DNA from: Phoronis ovalis
Lineage: Eukaryota; Phoronida; Phoronidae
Direction of reading: 5' to 3'
Length of the DNA stretch: 27,000 nt
Assembly: GCA_028565635.1 (NCBI GenBank)
Contig: JAOXYB010046280.1
Location: 1-27,000, forward strand
A program made the translations under genes and the position numbers. The notes under the pieces are model-generated. The model did not search any database and had not been told where the DNA came from. It saw only the letters and a list, made by a program, of their open reading frames with translations. Position 1 is the stretch's first letter, and each line of letters opens with the position of its first letter. Below, piece after piece: positions 9,077-20,100 of the stretch.

Positions 9077-10030
9077 TCTATTTTTCTTAAATATACAAAT
9101 AAGTAGACTAGCACACTCCGAAATGTTTTATACTTACTTTCATTCTAATAATAGAAGCATATAAATACACAAGGGTTTGTTATTTCTATGAGTGACTAAC
9201 TCTTTTCCTCGTCTCTCACTTACTTAGTAAAGACTTGTCTGAGATCTGACAAAAATAACAAACACAGAACCAGTGTCTACGATTTCCTGATGACACAGGG
9301 TAGAAAAAAAAATTAACGCCAATTGCAGTCTGAATAAATCCATCCGTACGAAGGCACAGAACACTATTCAGACTGGTTTTCATGTGAAGCTTTATGCGTC
9401 ACATACGGCATAAGATAATCAATAATAGCTATCGTCTGTTTAGAAACTCAATTGCTGACGTGGATGTAAATATTTTCAGCGCACATAAAGTACAGTCATA
9501 TAGAGAGTCATTCTATTTGTTTATTAAATGTTGGCATTTTGAAATCGGAGATTCAGTATGAAGAAGAAAAAGGCTAACATACAAATTGCTAAGCTGAACC
9601 CAAGTTAGTCGAGTCGAAGAATAAGGCAGACAGAGGGCATTCAAAAGTTGGCATTACAAACAGCGGCTTTAGCGTATTAAAATTTTTTTTTTTTTTTTGA
9701 ATCCTAAAATCGTCTATAAAGCCAATATCAATTTATGGTGAATGTGGGGTTAATCGATGCAATTCAGATATAGTAACCTGATAATGCATATTTCTTCAAA
9801 GAAATGAATTAATTAAGAGAAAGTACACCAAGGGTATATTAAAAACTGGTTAACTTTCACTTTACGTTTTACTACGTTTGTGAAGAAGAAAGCAAATATG
9901 AATTTCATAGTGTTAAAACAAGAACACAGTAAAGATGGTTCCTAGCTTGCTCGTCTTTCTTTTTTCTAGATGTTCTAGTAAAAAAAGTTCATTTATGTAT
10001 GTCCTAAAAAGTTTGATTTATAATAGAGAG
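9077..10030 (+). other. 3' flank of gene B, paralogous to the gene C 3' region but lacking the TM exon
   Basis: Sequence from about 9085 to 9325 resembles about 13395-13650, and about 9385-10030 resembles about 14190-14780 in order. The part corresponding to about 13650-14190, which holds the gene C TM exon, is missing and replaced by a 50-bp inverted repeat. A run of T/A near 9680-9698 and AATAAA at 9333-9338 are also present. No coding sequence is supported. Confidence 0.65.
9326..9375. repeat. 50-bp inverted repeat at the exon-loss site
   Basis: CAGTCTGAATA at 9326-9336 is perfectly inverted at 9365-9375. The element sits exactly where homology to the gene C region breaks off. Part of it (GGATTTATTCAGACTG and GGAACACTA-like sequence) is also found near 2165-2205 in the gene A intron. 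Confidence 0.7.
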
Positions 10031-11513
10031 TAGGCTATTGCATAATTTGATCCGTAAAGGCTGTGTATACTTCGTAAGAGTGGTGATTTTCGAGGCTACT
10101 GCGGAGAAAAGGTAAATTCTTAATGATGAACAAGCTAACTTTAGAGAAAACTTTGCCCATGGGAATTGTTCATTTTATGTAAAGAATTACATATACAAGG
10201 ACACTGTACTGGGTATTACTATTTAAAACAATCGTTACAATTCATCCAATTTGATTACTTACATAAAATGAAATAAGTAAATGAAAATGAAAAAGATAAA
10301 GAAAAAAAACAATCACCGTATGTAACATTTTGCAGGAAAGAAACTAATGATGCTTAAATTAAGAGAGAAAAAGAAAAATTCGATCTGTTATAATAGGGTA
10401 AATTATGAGCCCATGTTCCTTTGTAATACTTGCGTGATATCGATAGCTAACTGGTACTTGAGCAATCTAAGTAAACTCAGATGTTGTGTTCCGCTTAGTA
10501 TTTAATATAATTATAATACTTTACTACAAAAGGTAGTTCCATATTTTCCTACTAGGTGTCTCTTATATACCGTTATCAAAGTTGGTGTAGCATATAAAAC
10601 CTACGAGCATCGGCGCCACCTGGCGGGAGAATATGCAACTACTTTCACGTAGAGCTTATTCAATATATTAATACGAAGCGGAACACAACATCTGAGTTTA
10701 CTTAGATTGGTACTTGAGCCGTAGCTAAGAGGTTTGAGTTACAGTTGGTTCATATTTTACATGATCCCTAACACCGTTTGTAATTTACAAATGAATTGTT
10801 GTTTATTCCGTCATTTTTGGAGTGTCGGTTGACTACGTGAAAGCTTCCTTAACTTTGGAAATTATCCCCAAAATGAAGCGGCTGTTACTGTTGTGGTCCA
10901 AATGAATGAGATGTAGGTGGCGCACTGAGGCGCATATTTTGGACGGCGATTTAACATAGGATTACATAAAACATTTTTTTATAAAAAAATGCTATCATTA
11001 GAAAATTCACAAATTTAGAATGGAAAATATTCCGTTTTCACTTTGGCTTTACTAAAATATACCGGTAATATTTTTTCTCGGCAATATGTTATGAGATATA
11101 TGGTTCAAAAACACTAATATCCCCGGGCATATATCTGACAAATTTTCTCTGGCAACCATTTTCAAAAAAAATATGCAAACAAAAAGAAATAAAACTATGG
11201 TTTACTGTTCATTGTACCTCCAAAAATCGCTTGTATTACATCGGTATATAGATATAGACAAATCAATAGGATAGACTATTCTAACAGTGACGCCAAAAGT
11301 GTCACATGTACGCTATAACTGGGCACTACTGTGCGCTGTATCATATATTTAGTCAATTTTTTATGACATCACGTAAGTGTCGTCATCAAAACGTAACTAC
11401 TTGATGATGTCAGATGCCTGCACTCCTTTTCCCGATTTGTAACATGAAGAAGTATGTTCTGGTTTGATATCTAGTTCCTACCGAGAGTCTCTAGTACGAG
11501 ATCTCGATACATA
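10031..11513. other. Intergenic region between genes B and C
   Basis: Apart from the 247-bp MITE-like element at 10463-10709, I see AT-rich non-coding sequence with no open frame of note. A GC-richer patch with GTGGCGCAC near 10917 faintly resembles the GC core of that MITE (GGCGCCACCTGGCGGG). Confidence 0.55.
10463..10709. mobile_element. 247-bp MITE with 34-40-bp terminal inverted repeats and 9-bp target duplication
   Basis: The terminal repeats begin CAATCTAAGTAAACTCAGAT and are perfect for 34 bp, then one mismatch and five more matching bases. The element is flanked on both sides by GTACTTGAG (10454-10462 and 10710-10718), a 9-bp target-site duplication. Long repeats plus a 9-bp duplication fit a non-autonomous Mutator-like (MULE) element; an 8-bp reading would point to hAT. 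It has no coding capacity. The near-perfect ends indicate a fairly recent insertion. Confidence 0.85.
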
Positions 11514-11739
11514 ATGGATTTGACTTTGGCGATATCTCGTGCAGTTTTAGCAATTTTGACCTACCATTTTTTACGAGTAATTGCACAAGAAGATATCACG
11601 AAGCTAAACTGTTCTGGAAAAATATGTGAAAATGACGGCACATGCATAATAGTTGGTAACAAGACCAATCGTTTATGCCCAGTCAACACTACGGGAATAC
11701 AACGTCAATCTGCTATCACTTTTAAAGAAATTATTAAAG
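11514..11739 (+). CDS. Gene C exon 1, signal peptide plus one degenerate EGF domain
   Basis: The ATG at 11514 opens a hydrophobic signal peptide (residues about 1-24, ending V-I-A-Q). A region like the first EGF domain of genes B and D follows: D-I-T-K, then cysteines at 33, 38, 44 and 55. Relative to those paralogues, cysteines 4 and 6 of the EGF pattern are missing, so normal disulfides cannot form. AAAG|GTAAGG gives a good phase-1 donor after 11739. Without splicing the frame stops at 11826-11828. Joined to the TM exon (13697) and tail exon (14551) it makes a 131-residue mini membrane protein. Unlike B and D, signal peptide and first EGF share one exon. It may be a decaying copy; expression is uncertain. 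Confidence 0.6.
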
Positions 11740-12172
11740 GTAAGGCTGTCAAAAACAGTGAAAAAAATATTTATAGTTCGATGAACAGAATGCTGTCTGG
11801 TCCTGGTGTCATAGTACAACGGATATAAGAAACATGCCTATACGCGTACGTAGATGTATATAATAATAATTTATTGTTAAAAAGCCCACAGGCCCATATA
11901 GCAGGAACATGGTATAAAGTAATAACTACAACGAACATTCAGTTTACGTAATTATATGCGTGTTATTTTTAATATAAAAAATATATCTTGCTAAATACGG
12001 TGTATTATATACTTTCTTGTGATTTTTCCACTCTCACAAAATCCTCTTGCACTATATTACATTTCCCAAGAACAGCATCGATTTCTTCCAACTATCCTTG
12101 TAATATTACATTATATTAATTTAAGTTAGCATTAGATAGCCAATTGCAGCAATCGTTTCAACAGAATAGCCC

Positions 12173-12192
12173 AATATATATATATATATATA
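12173..12192. repeat. (AT)n microsatellite
   Basis: About ten AT units, uninterrupted. Confidence 0.9.
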
Positions 12193-12779
12193 TCGCGTTT
12201 GGGCGTATTAATGAGCATTTTTCACTTTCCTTATTTGTTTTTCCCCTGCAGCCATGGGGACATTTGTATTAGAAAGGGGATATAATTTCGCACAAAGTGA
12301 AAGAAATAACAATTTTAAAATGAATTTTGTATTAAAAATTGAAGGGACTCATCCATTTTTTTGTATTTCTCACATTCCACCTAGTGATAATTATATTGTT
12401 AGAGGTCACATCAAAACGAAACTATTGAGAAGCATTTAAAGTTGAATTTAACTTTTAATTATACATCCTTTCGTCTCTAGGTGTTCCCACCTCTTTCCCT
12501 AATTCATTTTCTAGTCTGTGGTTGGTACATATAAATTTTTACAATCTTACAAATTATTAACAGGTATTAAGACTGAACACACATTAATTACTTTTCAGCA
12601 CTTAGTTTTGACTTAAATAGTTTATAGCACTCTACTTTGTCAGTTGCACTCAACAGAGACCCTCACTCTAGCTGCTACATCAAATTCAACAACTCTTTTC
12701 TTAAATTCCGTAATAAAACCATTTGCTTCCCTTATTCCCTAATTTGTATACTAAACCAGTAATAATAAAGTATTTGTTA

Positions 12780-13330
12780 TATGACGTATACAATAAAATA
12801 TTCTTATATGAGATACCGGTGCAATCTGCCTAGCTGATCAAATTGTTTTAGCATTATATAACCTGCTCTGGGATACCGATTATTCGCAATGCTTGGTACA
12901 TTTTCCCTACTCCCAAAATTAATCTGCAGAATTGCCTTTGCACTCACTCAAAGACACTCATTTCTTTGTAATTTCATACTTAACTTCCATATATACATCA
13001 ATAGTATTCATTTATCAAATAATCCCAAGAATAAGGGTATTTTATAACAGTTATATATAATTGTTGTTTTTTCATACCACGTGACAACTGTTTTTCCAGG
13101 CTGCTGTGCAATTAAGAGTCTTTGTTGTCATTGACCAAAAGGGAAAAACAAAATATACCACATTTTTCGATGTTATCACCATTTCTGAGCACTATACTTT
13201 TTGCTTTGTCCATATTTACACTAATTTACATATTTACAAAAATGAGTTAATATATCTAACAGTTTTTGACCCTAACCACTGAGTCTAAACAATTTGCTAC
13301 ATCGTCCGCAAAAGCAGTACACATTTGCAA
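12780..13330 (-). pseudogene. Decayed non-LTR retrotransposon (LINE) reverse-transcriptase fragment
   Basis: On the minus strand, about 13316-13293 reads T-A-F-A-D-D-V-A, matching the (Y/F)ADD catalytic box of LINE reverse transcriptases. Further along, near 13210-13165, comes N-M-D-K-A-K-S-I-V-L-R-N-G, typical of the segment after that box (N-x-x-K-T-K-x-M-V-F). Near 12940-12800 there is R-Y-P-R-A-G-Y-I-M-L-K-x-F-D-x-L-G-R, which resembles a post-RT region I know from animal LINEs. Stops and frame changes interrupt the coding sequence. The order of motifs is right for one element. Confidence 0.6.
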
Positions 13331-13696
13331 ATATTCCTTGTCAGTTTTCATCCTTAAACATATTTACAAGTTTATGTAGATGCAATTTTATTGCGATATC
13401 TTTTTTCTTAAATGAATAAATAAATATCTCTGCAGTCCGAAATGTTTTTTGGTTTAATACGATTCTTGTAACAAATGTACGTATATAGATACACATGAAT
13501 TGGTTATTCCTGTGAATGGCTTTCTCTAGCCTAATTATCCATTTTCGCTTAAAACGGCATTTAGCATCAGCTAGATATGGTAAAAAAGTCGAACACAGTA
13601 CCACTGTCTATAATATCCTGATAAACAACGTGCAAAAAATAATAACAATTCAATGTTATACTAATTTTTTGTCTGCTGTTAAACTTACGGTTGTAG

Positions 13697-13808
13697 GGTT
13701 TGACCAGGCATTTTATTTTACTGAAGTTGATGTTGCTCTAGTTGCTATGACTTTCGCCGCAGTTGTTTTCGCTGTAACAGTGTTTGTGCTCATCAAGCTA
13801 GTGAATAG
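13697..13808 (+). CDS. Gene C transmembrane exon
   Basis: This 112-nt exon has a phase-1 acceptor (GTTGTAG before 13697) and a phase-2 donor (AATAG|GTATGT after 13808), exactly the phases of the gene A TM exon. It encodes a short acidic juxtamembrane part, then a hydrophobic helix of about 25 residues (V-A-L-V-A-M-T-F-A-A-V-V-F-A-V-T-V-F-V-L-I), then K-L-V-N and the split Arg codon. It could be spliced to gene C exon 1 (donor 11739) or, in principle, to gene B exon 2 (donor 9071); both are phase 1. Retention of the next intron gives a stop at 13834-13836, with AATAAA at 13900-13905. Confidence 0.65.
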
Positions 13809-14550
13809 GTATGTTTTCATATATGTTTGGTTCTAACGATGTCAACTTACGTGCGACGACTATTTGCGGTTTATCTTAAGGCACTTACACAAAATACTGA
13901 ATAAAATACTGTCATGTTTTTACTAACGTTTGTGACTGATTTTTGGATCAAAGCACATTCATACCAATTTCCCTTGCACCTGTGAGAGTGGCTTCAATGC
14001 TTACAATGTATCTACCATTTTATATAACAAATAGCAGATAACCGTAAATAAATTGCGGGCAGTAATGAGATAAAAAGTTGTTTAAAAGGTATCGTTTTTC
14101 TGATAGATATCTCCATCGGGCGGGTTTTTGCATTGACTTTTTCTGTAAGTTGTTATTTTATGAATGCGTGACCTTCCGCTAACTAATTTACATACATAAT
14201 TTTCTGTTATTAATAAACTAAGCATCATATGGTATAAGATAATCAGTAATAACTCATGGCCATATTCTATTTAAAACACTATGCTGACATGGATGTGATG
14301 TGTCGATAGTTTTATATCGGGGATTCAATATGTAGCAAAAGGGTTAACTTATACAACACTTGGCTGAATGGACTGCGACACGTTAAAGAATAAGCCGTCC
14401 AAATTAATTAAAAGTTGGCGTTACAACAACGCTTTTAGCGCATTATTATAGTATTTATCTAGATCCTAATATAAAAAAATATCAATTTATGGTAAAGGTG
14501 TGACTGATACATATTAACTACAGTAACCAATAACACATATTTATTCACAG

Positions 14551-14608
14551 GCACAACAAGAAAACAATAGCAACAAACTGTTCACGACTTTCGTCAAGCG
14601 TGTATTAA
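14551..14608 (+). CDS. Gene C short cytoplasmic-tail exon
   Basis: The acceptor TTATTCACAG before 14551 is phase 2 and completes the Arg codon of the TM exon. The frame encodes H-N-K-K-T-I-A-T-N-C-S-R-L-S-S-S-V-Y, then TAA at 14606-14608. The preceding intron is 742 nt, close to the 759-nt equivalent in gene A. The tail is basic and short, the opposite extreme from gene A. Small exon size makes this a tentative call. Confidence 0.45.
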
Positions 14609-16654
14609 AAAAGGAAGCACTTTGGGATTATGTTTTGCTGCATTGTGTGAACAAGAATGCAAATATGAATTGCACACTACTTCATTTAATTTTTGAAATA
14701 TATAGATTATATATGTTGCAATTTAAATACACAAGACTCCAAAGCTTGACCATCTTCCTGTTTTCTGATATTCTAGTAAATGTCTTGATTGCATATCGTA
14801 AAGTATATCTCGGTCTTCTGGATATGAATATTGTGTGTTATTTTTAACGCTTTAGTGAAACAAATGTTGAAATATTTTTTATCAGCATGATTGATATAGC
14901 ACCTAACAGTATTTCAAATTTGAATGTCCTGTTGTTGTTTTTAAAGTTCTTGTTGTGCAAATCCCCATAATAAATTCCCAATAGCCGCTGATTGTAGCTC
15001 ATTGTTTGACCTCAGATGTGAATAAGAACATTTAGTATCCTCACAATGTATGCGGAGTTCCAATTCGATATTTATGATGAGCAGGTGCAGGTGTAGATGA
15101 AGGTATAAGTGGAGGTGTAGGTGCATAGGTAGGTGTAGGTGCATAGGCAAACAGGTGGTTGTTTTATGATGTCAAAGTACCATGGTTTGATTATAGTGTA
15201 GTTCTATGTAGTCAAAAATAAAATAAAGTTGTAGCATATTGTTTTACTAAATGGATTATGATTGAAGCAAAAATGAGTTTTATATTTAACGTATGTTTAG
15301 TTCTCTTCCATCACCAACACAAATATCCTCAAAACCACTAGGTGATTATTATCACCATCAACATCTAAATTTAAGGCATTCAGTAAAACCTACCAACTGG
15401 CGTAACTATAGGTCCTACTAAAGGCCAGCTATTTCGTACCACGGTAGATGTTTACAATACTCTACATTGACAGTTTATTATAAAAGGTTTAAATACAGAA
15501 TCAATATTTTTGGTGCCCGGGATTTGATGTACATGATAAAATTTGAACTGAAGGCCATTCCTATATTAAGTGACAAAATGGCAAACAATAACCTTCTGTG
15601 GTATGGTGTAAAGCGATTTTAATTATTAAAATAATTAACATGGCTTAAATAAAAATCCAACAAAATATAGAAAATATAAAAAAAGCTTTGTAAGGATCTA
15701 CTAGACTAATCTAGTTAACACACTAATAATTTTGCATACAATGCATTGCGCTATAACATACCAGCCGTGGCCACGTAAAACGTTAACTGTGAAAGCGGCC
15801 CTAGTGGTACTGCTGTTACAACTGTTACTCGAATATTCCCCAGGAATATTCACAGTAATTAATTAAAGGCGTTTCACTCTGCAGTTCCTGTGTCTCAGTC
15901 TGCAACTTTTTCAGTACCTAACAAAGTCAAGTAAACTACTGATCAGATAGCACTTTTTATATGGAAATGAACGTTAGCTAAAGATAAAAGTACACACATT
16001 GAGCAGCGGAACAACACAGTTACTACATTTTAATGTTTAAAAACGGACATTTGAACATACATTACACAAATTTGTAACATATTGTTCAATTAACAATTAA
16101 CCCATACTCACCAATTGCGTTATTCTAACTCAAAAACTATTGTAGTTGCAAAGAAAAGGAAATTATTTACCTTGAAGATGGCATCCTCTTGCGGTAACCT
16201 TGTTCATCATTATGTAATCTGCCCACCAATATGTAACCTGCCCACCAATTTTCATTATCTCAGCTCAAAAACTATTGGAGTTATTTAAGCTTCAAAATAA
16301 ATTGAAAGTTAAAATACAATTGTTTCATAAACATACTCACCAACTTTCCTTACTCTTATAAACAAAAGAAGTGTTTCTCGACCTTGATGCTGGAGTTATT
16401 AGTATATACATTTTTCTGGCCAGTGGAGGCCCTTAGCGGTGCCCTTATCAAATATTGCATAACCCATTAAAAGTAAATGATTAATTTACTTAGTGGTGAC
16501 CTTATCAACAATTGTATAAGTAATTAAAATATAATTGTTTCATTAGTGTAATAACCAAATTTCCTTACTCTAAACTACTTACGTGTGAGGTAACACGACC
16601 CTGTTGTACATGAATCGCATGGAACATCAAACTTAAGATAGTGAGCGGCAAAAT
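14609..16654. other. Intergenic region between genes C and D
   Basis: The part at about 14860-15080 is paralogous to about 22545-22780 beyond gene D. A GGTGTAG-type simple repeat lies at 15081-15158, and AATAAA at 15217-15222 could end gene C. Between 16090 and 16570 there are three or four diverged copies of a CTCACCAA...CTCAAAAACTATTG motif and a two-copy 19-nt ATGTAAYCTGCCCACCAAT repeat near 16214-16251. No coding sequence is supported. Confidence 0.55.
15081..15158. repeat. Degenerate GGTGTAG/GGTGCATAG minisatellite
   Basis: Irregular tandem copies of 6-10 nt units built on AGGTG. The His-Leu-rich minus-strand open stretch over it (14941-15150) is only a translation of this repeat. Confidence 0.75.
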
Positions 16655-16684
16655 GTTCCAAATCACACATATATATATATAAAG
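16655..16684 (+). promoter_or_regulatory. Putative core promoter of gene D, with TATA box
   Basis: GTTCCAAATCACACATAT, an (AT) run and TATAAAG at 16678-16684 lie 93 nt before the start codon. The block matches the one before gene B; the AT run is expanded here. Confidence 0.6.
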
Positions 16685-16776
16685 TAAATTGTTGTAATCA
16701 CGCGAAATTGTTCTTGAAACGCAATTTTTCCCGTATGTGCGGTTTATATATTTTTGTATACATGTAATATCTTTCT

Positions 16777-16846
16777 ATGGCGCTTAAGAGGATTATATTT
16801 TTGATAACATTTGCTTTTAGTACACGGTATGCAATAGCACATCAAG
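16777..16846 (+). CDS. Gene D exon 1, signal peptide
   Basis: The exon encodes M-A-L-K-R-I-I-F-L-I-T-F-A-F-S-T-R-Y-A-I-A-H-Q and ends CATCAAG|GTATGT in phase 1. A basic n-region and hydrophobic core make a standard secretory signal peptide. The preceding ATG, near 16761, is followed at once by a stop. Exon and 302-nt intron are close paralogues of gene B exon 1 and intron 1. Confidence 0.8.
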
Positions 16847-17148
16847 GTATGTACTGATCTAACAATGTTTACGAGGAAAAGCTCATGTCTTTTAGTGAAG
16901 GCGTAAACAAACTTCCTTATATCATATGTGACAAAACGATTTTTATTACTTTGCTGTCGAACTTCGGTTTTTACAATTGTTTAGTTTAACATACAGCAGG
17001 ATCGAACTGATATTTTTTGAAAACTAAGTAAAAAAAGACATACGGGTAAGGATTCTGATTATCAGTTACACATGTAAGTGTAAAATTTACTCTCTTTGGA
17101 GATATTCTACATCTACCAAATGTAATTTTGCTATTTTGTGTTTTTTAG

Positions 17149-20100
17149 TAAAAGGATCAAAAGTTAAACATTTTACATCCAGTGATATTACTAAATGTAC
17201 AGACGATCTATGGTGTCATAATGACGGTTTGTGCGCTCAACAAAAAAACATTTTTTTTTGTGAATGTGAACACGGATTCATTGGTCCAGGTTGTGAAATT
17301 TCAATATATCAACAGGTCGATAGAATTAAAAGACAGCCCAACCCAAATGTATGTATCTCAATGCCATGCTTTAGTGGAGGCACTTGTATTGATAAAGTAA
17401 ATAGGTTTCAATGCGTCTGCAGGCCGGGCTATACTGGTACACAATGTGAAAATATCACGGGATTAACTGATTTATGCAGGGAAGGTCCTTGCAAAAATGG
17501 AGCAAAATGCGAATCGAGTCCGGGTTCATTCATCTGTCACTGTAATGAGAATTATACTGGTAGCCTGTGCGACATTCAAAAGAATCCGTGTGATAGTTTT
17601 CCATGTGCCAATGATGCAATTTGCGTACATACAAATTTGGGTTTTAACTGTATTTGCACAACTGGATTCACAGGGACGTTATGTGATATTGATCTAGATT
17701 ATTGTGCTACTTTACCTTGTGAAAATTATGGAGAATGCTCACCTGTGCAAGGTGGATACACATGCAATTGTCAAAACATGTTTACTGGACCTCAATGCGA
17801 GTATGAAATAAACAGTTGCACAAGTAATCCTTGTGGGGAGAACAGCACTTGTTTAACTTCTGGGAATGGATTCCGATGTGTTTGTGAAGAGCAGTATACA
17901 GGAGTTACATGTAATCACAAGATAAGTCAATGTGAAATGCGCTGTCAACACGGTCGTTGCAGACAGAGAGACGATCTTATGCGGTGCATATGCTCCAATG
18001 GATTTAGACGATATAGAGGAGAATGGTGTGATATAGAAGATGACCCATGTGAAGGCAATCCGTGTGGGAGAAGATTTCGTTGCATACCATATGGATGGCG
18101 CTATCTCTGTGTTTGCCAAGATGGATATGACGGACAGGGTTGTTACATTAATACAGACGAATGTATCTCAATGCCATGCTTTCGTGGAGGCACCTGCATT
18201 GATAAAGTGAATGGATTTCAGTGTGCCTGTAGGCCAGGCTATTCTGGTCCACGATGTGAAAATATCATCGATTTATGCAGACAAAGTCCTTGCAAAAATG
18301 GGGGACATTGCGTATCGAGTCCAGGTTCGTTTACTTGTCATTGTAATGGGAATTTTACTGGTAGACTGTGCGACATTAAAAGGAATCCGTGTGATAGTTT
18401 TCCATGTGCCAATGATGCAAGTTGCGTACAGACAAATTCCAGTTTTAACTGTATTTGCACAACTGGATTCACAGGGACGTTATGTAATATTGATATAGAT
18501 TATTGTGCTACTTTACCTTGTGAAAACTATGGAGAATGTTTATCTGTGCAAGGTGGGTACACATGCAATTGTCAAAACACGTTTACTGGACCTCAATGCG
18601 AGTATGAAATAAACCGCGGTTGCACAAGTAATCCTTGTAGGGAGAACAGCACTTGTTTAACCTCTGAGAATGGATTTCAATGTGTTTGTGAACCGCAGTA
18701 TACAGGAGTTACATGTAATCACAAGATAAGTCAATGTGACATACGCTGTCAACACGGTCACTGCAGACAAAGAAGAGATATTATACGGTGCATATGCTCC
18801 ATTGGATTTAGACGATATAGAGGAGAATGGTGTGACATAGAAGATGACCCATGTGAAGGTAATCCGTGTGGGCTAAGATTTCGTTGTATACCATATGGAT
18901 GGCGCTATCTCTGTGTTTGCCAAGATGGATATGATGGACGGGGTTGTTACATTAATATAGACGAATGTATCTCAATGCCATGCTTTAGTGGAGGCACCTG
19001 CATTGATAAAGTGAATGGATTTCAGTGTGCCTGTAGACCAGGCTATTCTGGTCCACGATGTGAAAATATCATCGATTTATGCATACATAGTCCTTGCAAA
19101 AATGGGGGACATTGCGTATCGAGTCCAGGTTTGTTTACTTGTCATTGTAATGGGAATTTTACTGGTAGACTGTGCGACATTAAAAGGAATCCGTGTGATA
19201 GTTTTCCATGTGCCAATGATGCAAGTTGCGTACAGACAAATTCCAGTTTTAACTGTATTTGCACAACTGGATTCACAGGGACGTTATGTAATATTGATAT
19301 AGATTATTGTGCTACTTTACCTTGTGAAAACTATGGAGAATGTTTATCTGTGCAAGGTGGGTACACATGCAATTGTCAAAACACGTTTACTGGACCTCAA
19401 TGCGAGTATGAAATAAACCGCGGTTGCACAAGTAATCCTTGTAGGGAGAACAGCACTTGTTTAACCTCTGAGAATGGATTTCAATGTGTTTGTGAACCGC
19501 AGTATACAGGAGTTACATGTAATCACAAGATAAGTCAATGTGACATACGCTGTCAACACGGTCACTGCAGACAAAGAAAAGATATTATACGGTGCATATG
19601 CTCCATTGGATTTAGACGATATAGAGGAGAATGGTGTGATATAGAAGATGACCCATGTGAAGGTAATCTGTGTGGGCTAAGATTTCGTTGTATACCAAGA
19701 GGATGGCGCTATCTCTGTGTTTGCCAAGATGGATATGACGGATGGGGTTGTTACATTAATATAGACGAATGTATCTCAATGCCATGCTTTAGTGGAGGCA
19801 CCTGCATTGACAAAGTGAATGGATTTCAGTGTGCCTGTAGACCAGGCTATTCTGGTCCACGATGTGAAAATATCATCGATTTATGCAGACATAGTCCTTG
19901 CAAAAACGGGGGACATTGCGTATCGAGTCCAGGTTCATTTACTTGTCATTGTAATGGGACTTTTACTGGTAGCTGGTGCGACATTAAAAGGAATCCGTGT
20001 GATAGTTTTCCATGTGCCAATGATGCAAGTTGCATACAGACAAATTCAAGTTTCAACTGCATTTGCACAACAGGATTCACTGGGGCCTTATGTGATTTTG

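Larger units (their letters stand above)
11740..13696 (+). other. Presumed intron of gene C with repeat debris
   Basis: This 1,957-nt interval begins GTAAGG and ends GGTTGTAG. It holds an (AT)n tract at 12173-12192 and a decayed LINE fragment on the minus strand (about 12780-13330). From about 13385 it is homologous to the start of the gene B 3' flank. No EGF exon is present here, although the layout of B and D would place one in this position. Confidence 0.55.

Noticed and set aside
12000-12110. Minus-strand stretch resembling a coiled-coil LINE ORF1
   Set aside because: It is too short and diverged, and it lies on the wrong side of the RT fragment to be ORF1 of the same element.
12254-12439. 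Small ORF after a good acceptor (CCCTGCAG) as a terminal exon of gene C
   Set aside because: Phase 1 would fit, but the product has no TM or other recognisable feature and lies among repeat debris. The TM exon at 13697 matches the family pattern better.
14941-15150. His/Leu-rich minus-strand ORF
   Set aside because: It is a translation of the GGTGTAG simple repeat.
17136-17148. TTG at 17136 as the gene D start
   Set aside because: It lies in the polypyrimidine tract of the exon 2 acceptor, and exon 1 at 16777 supplies the real start.
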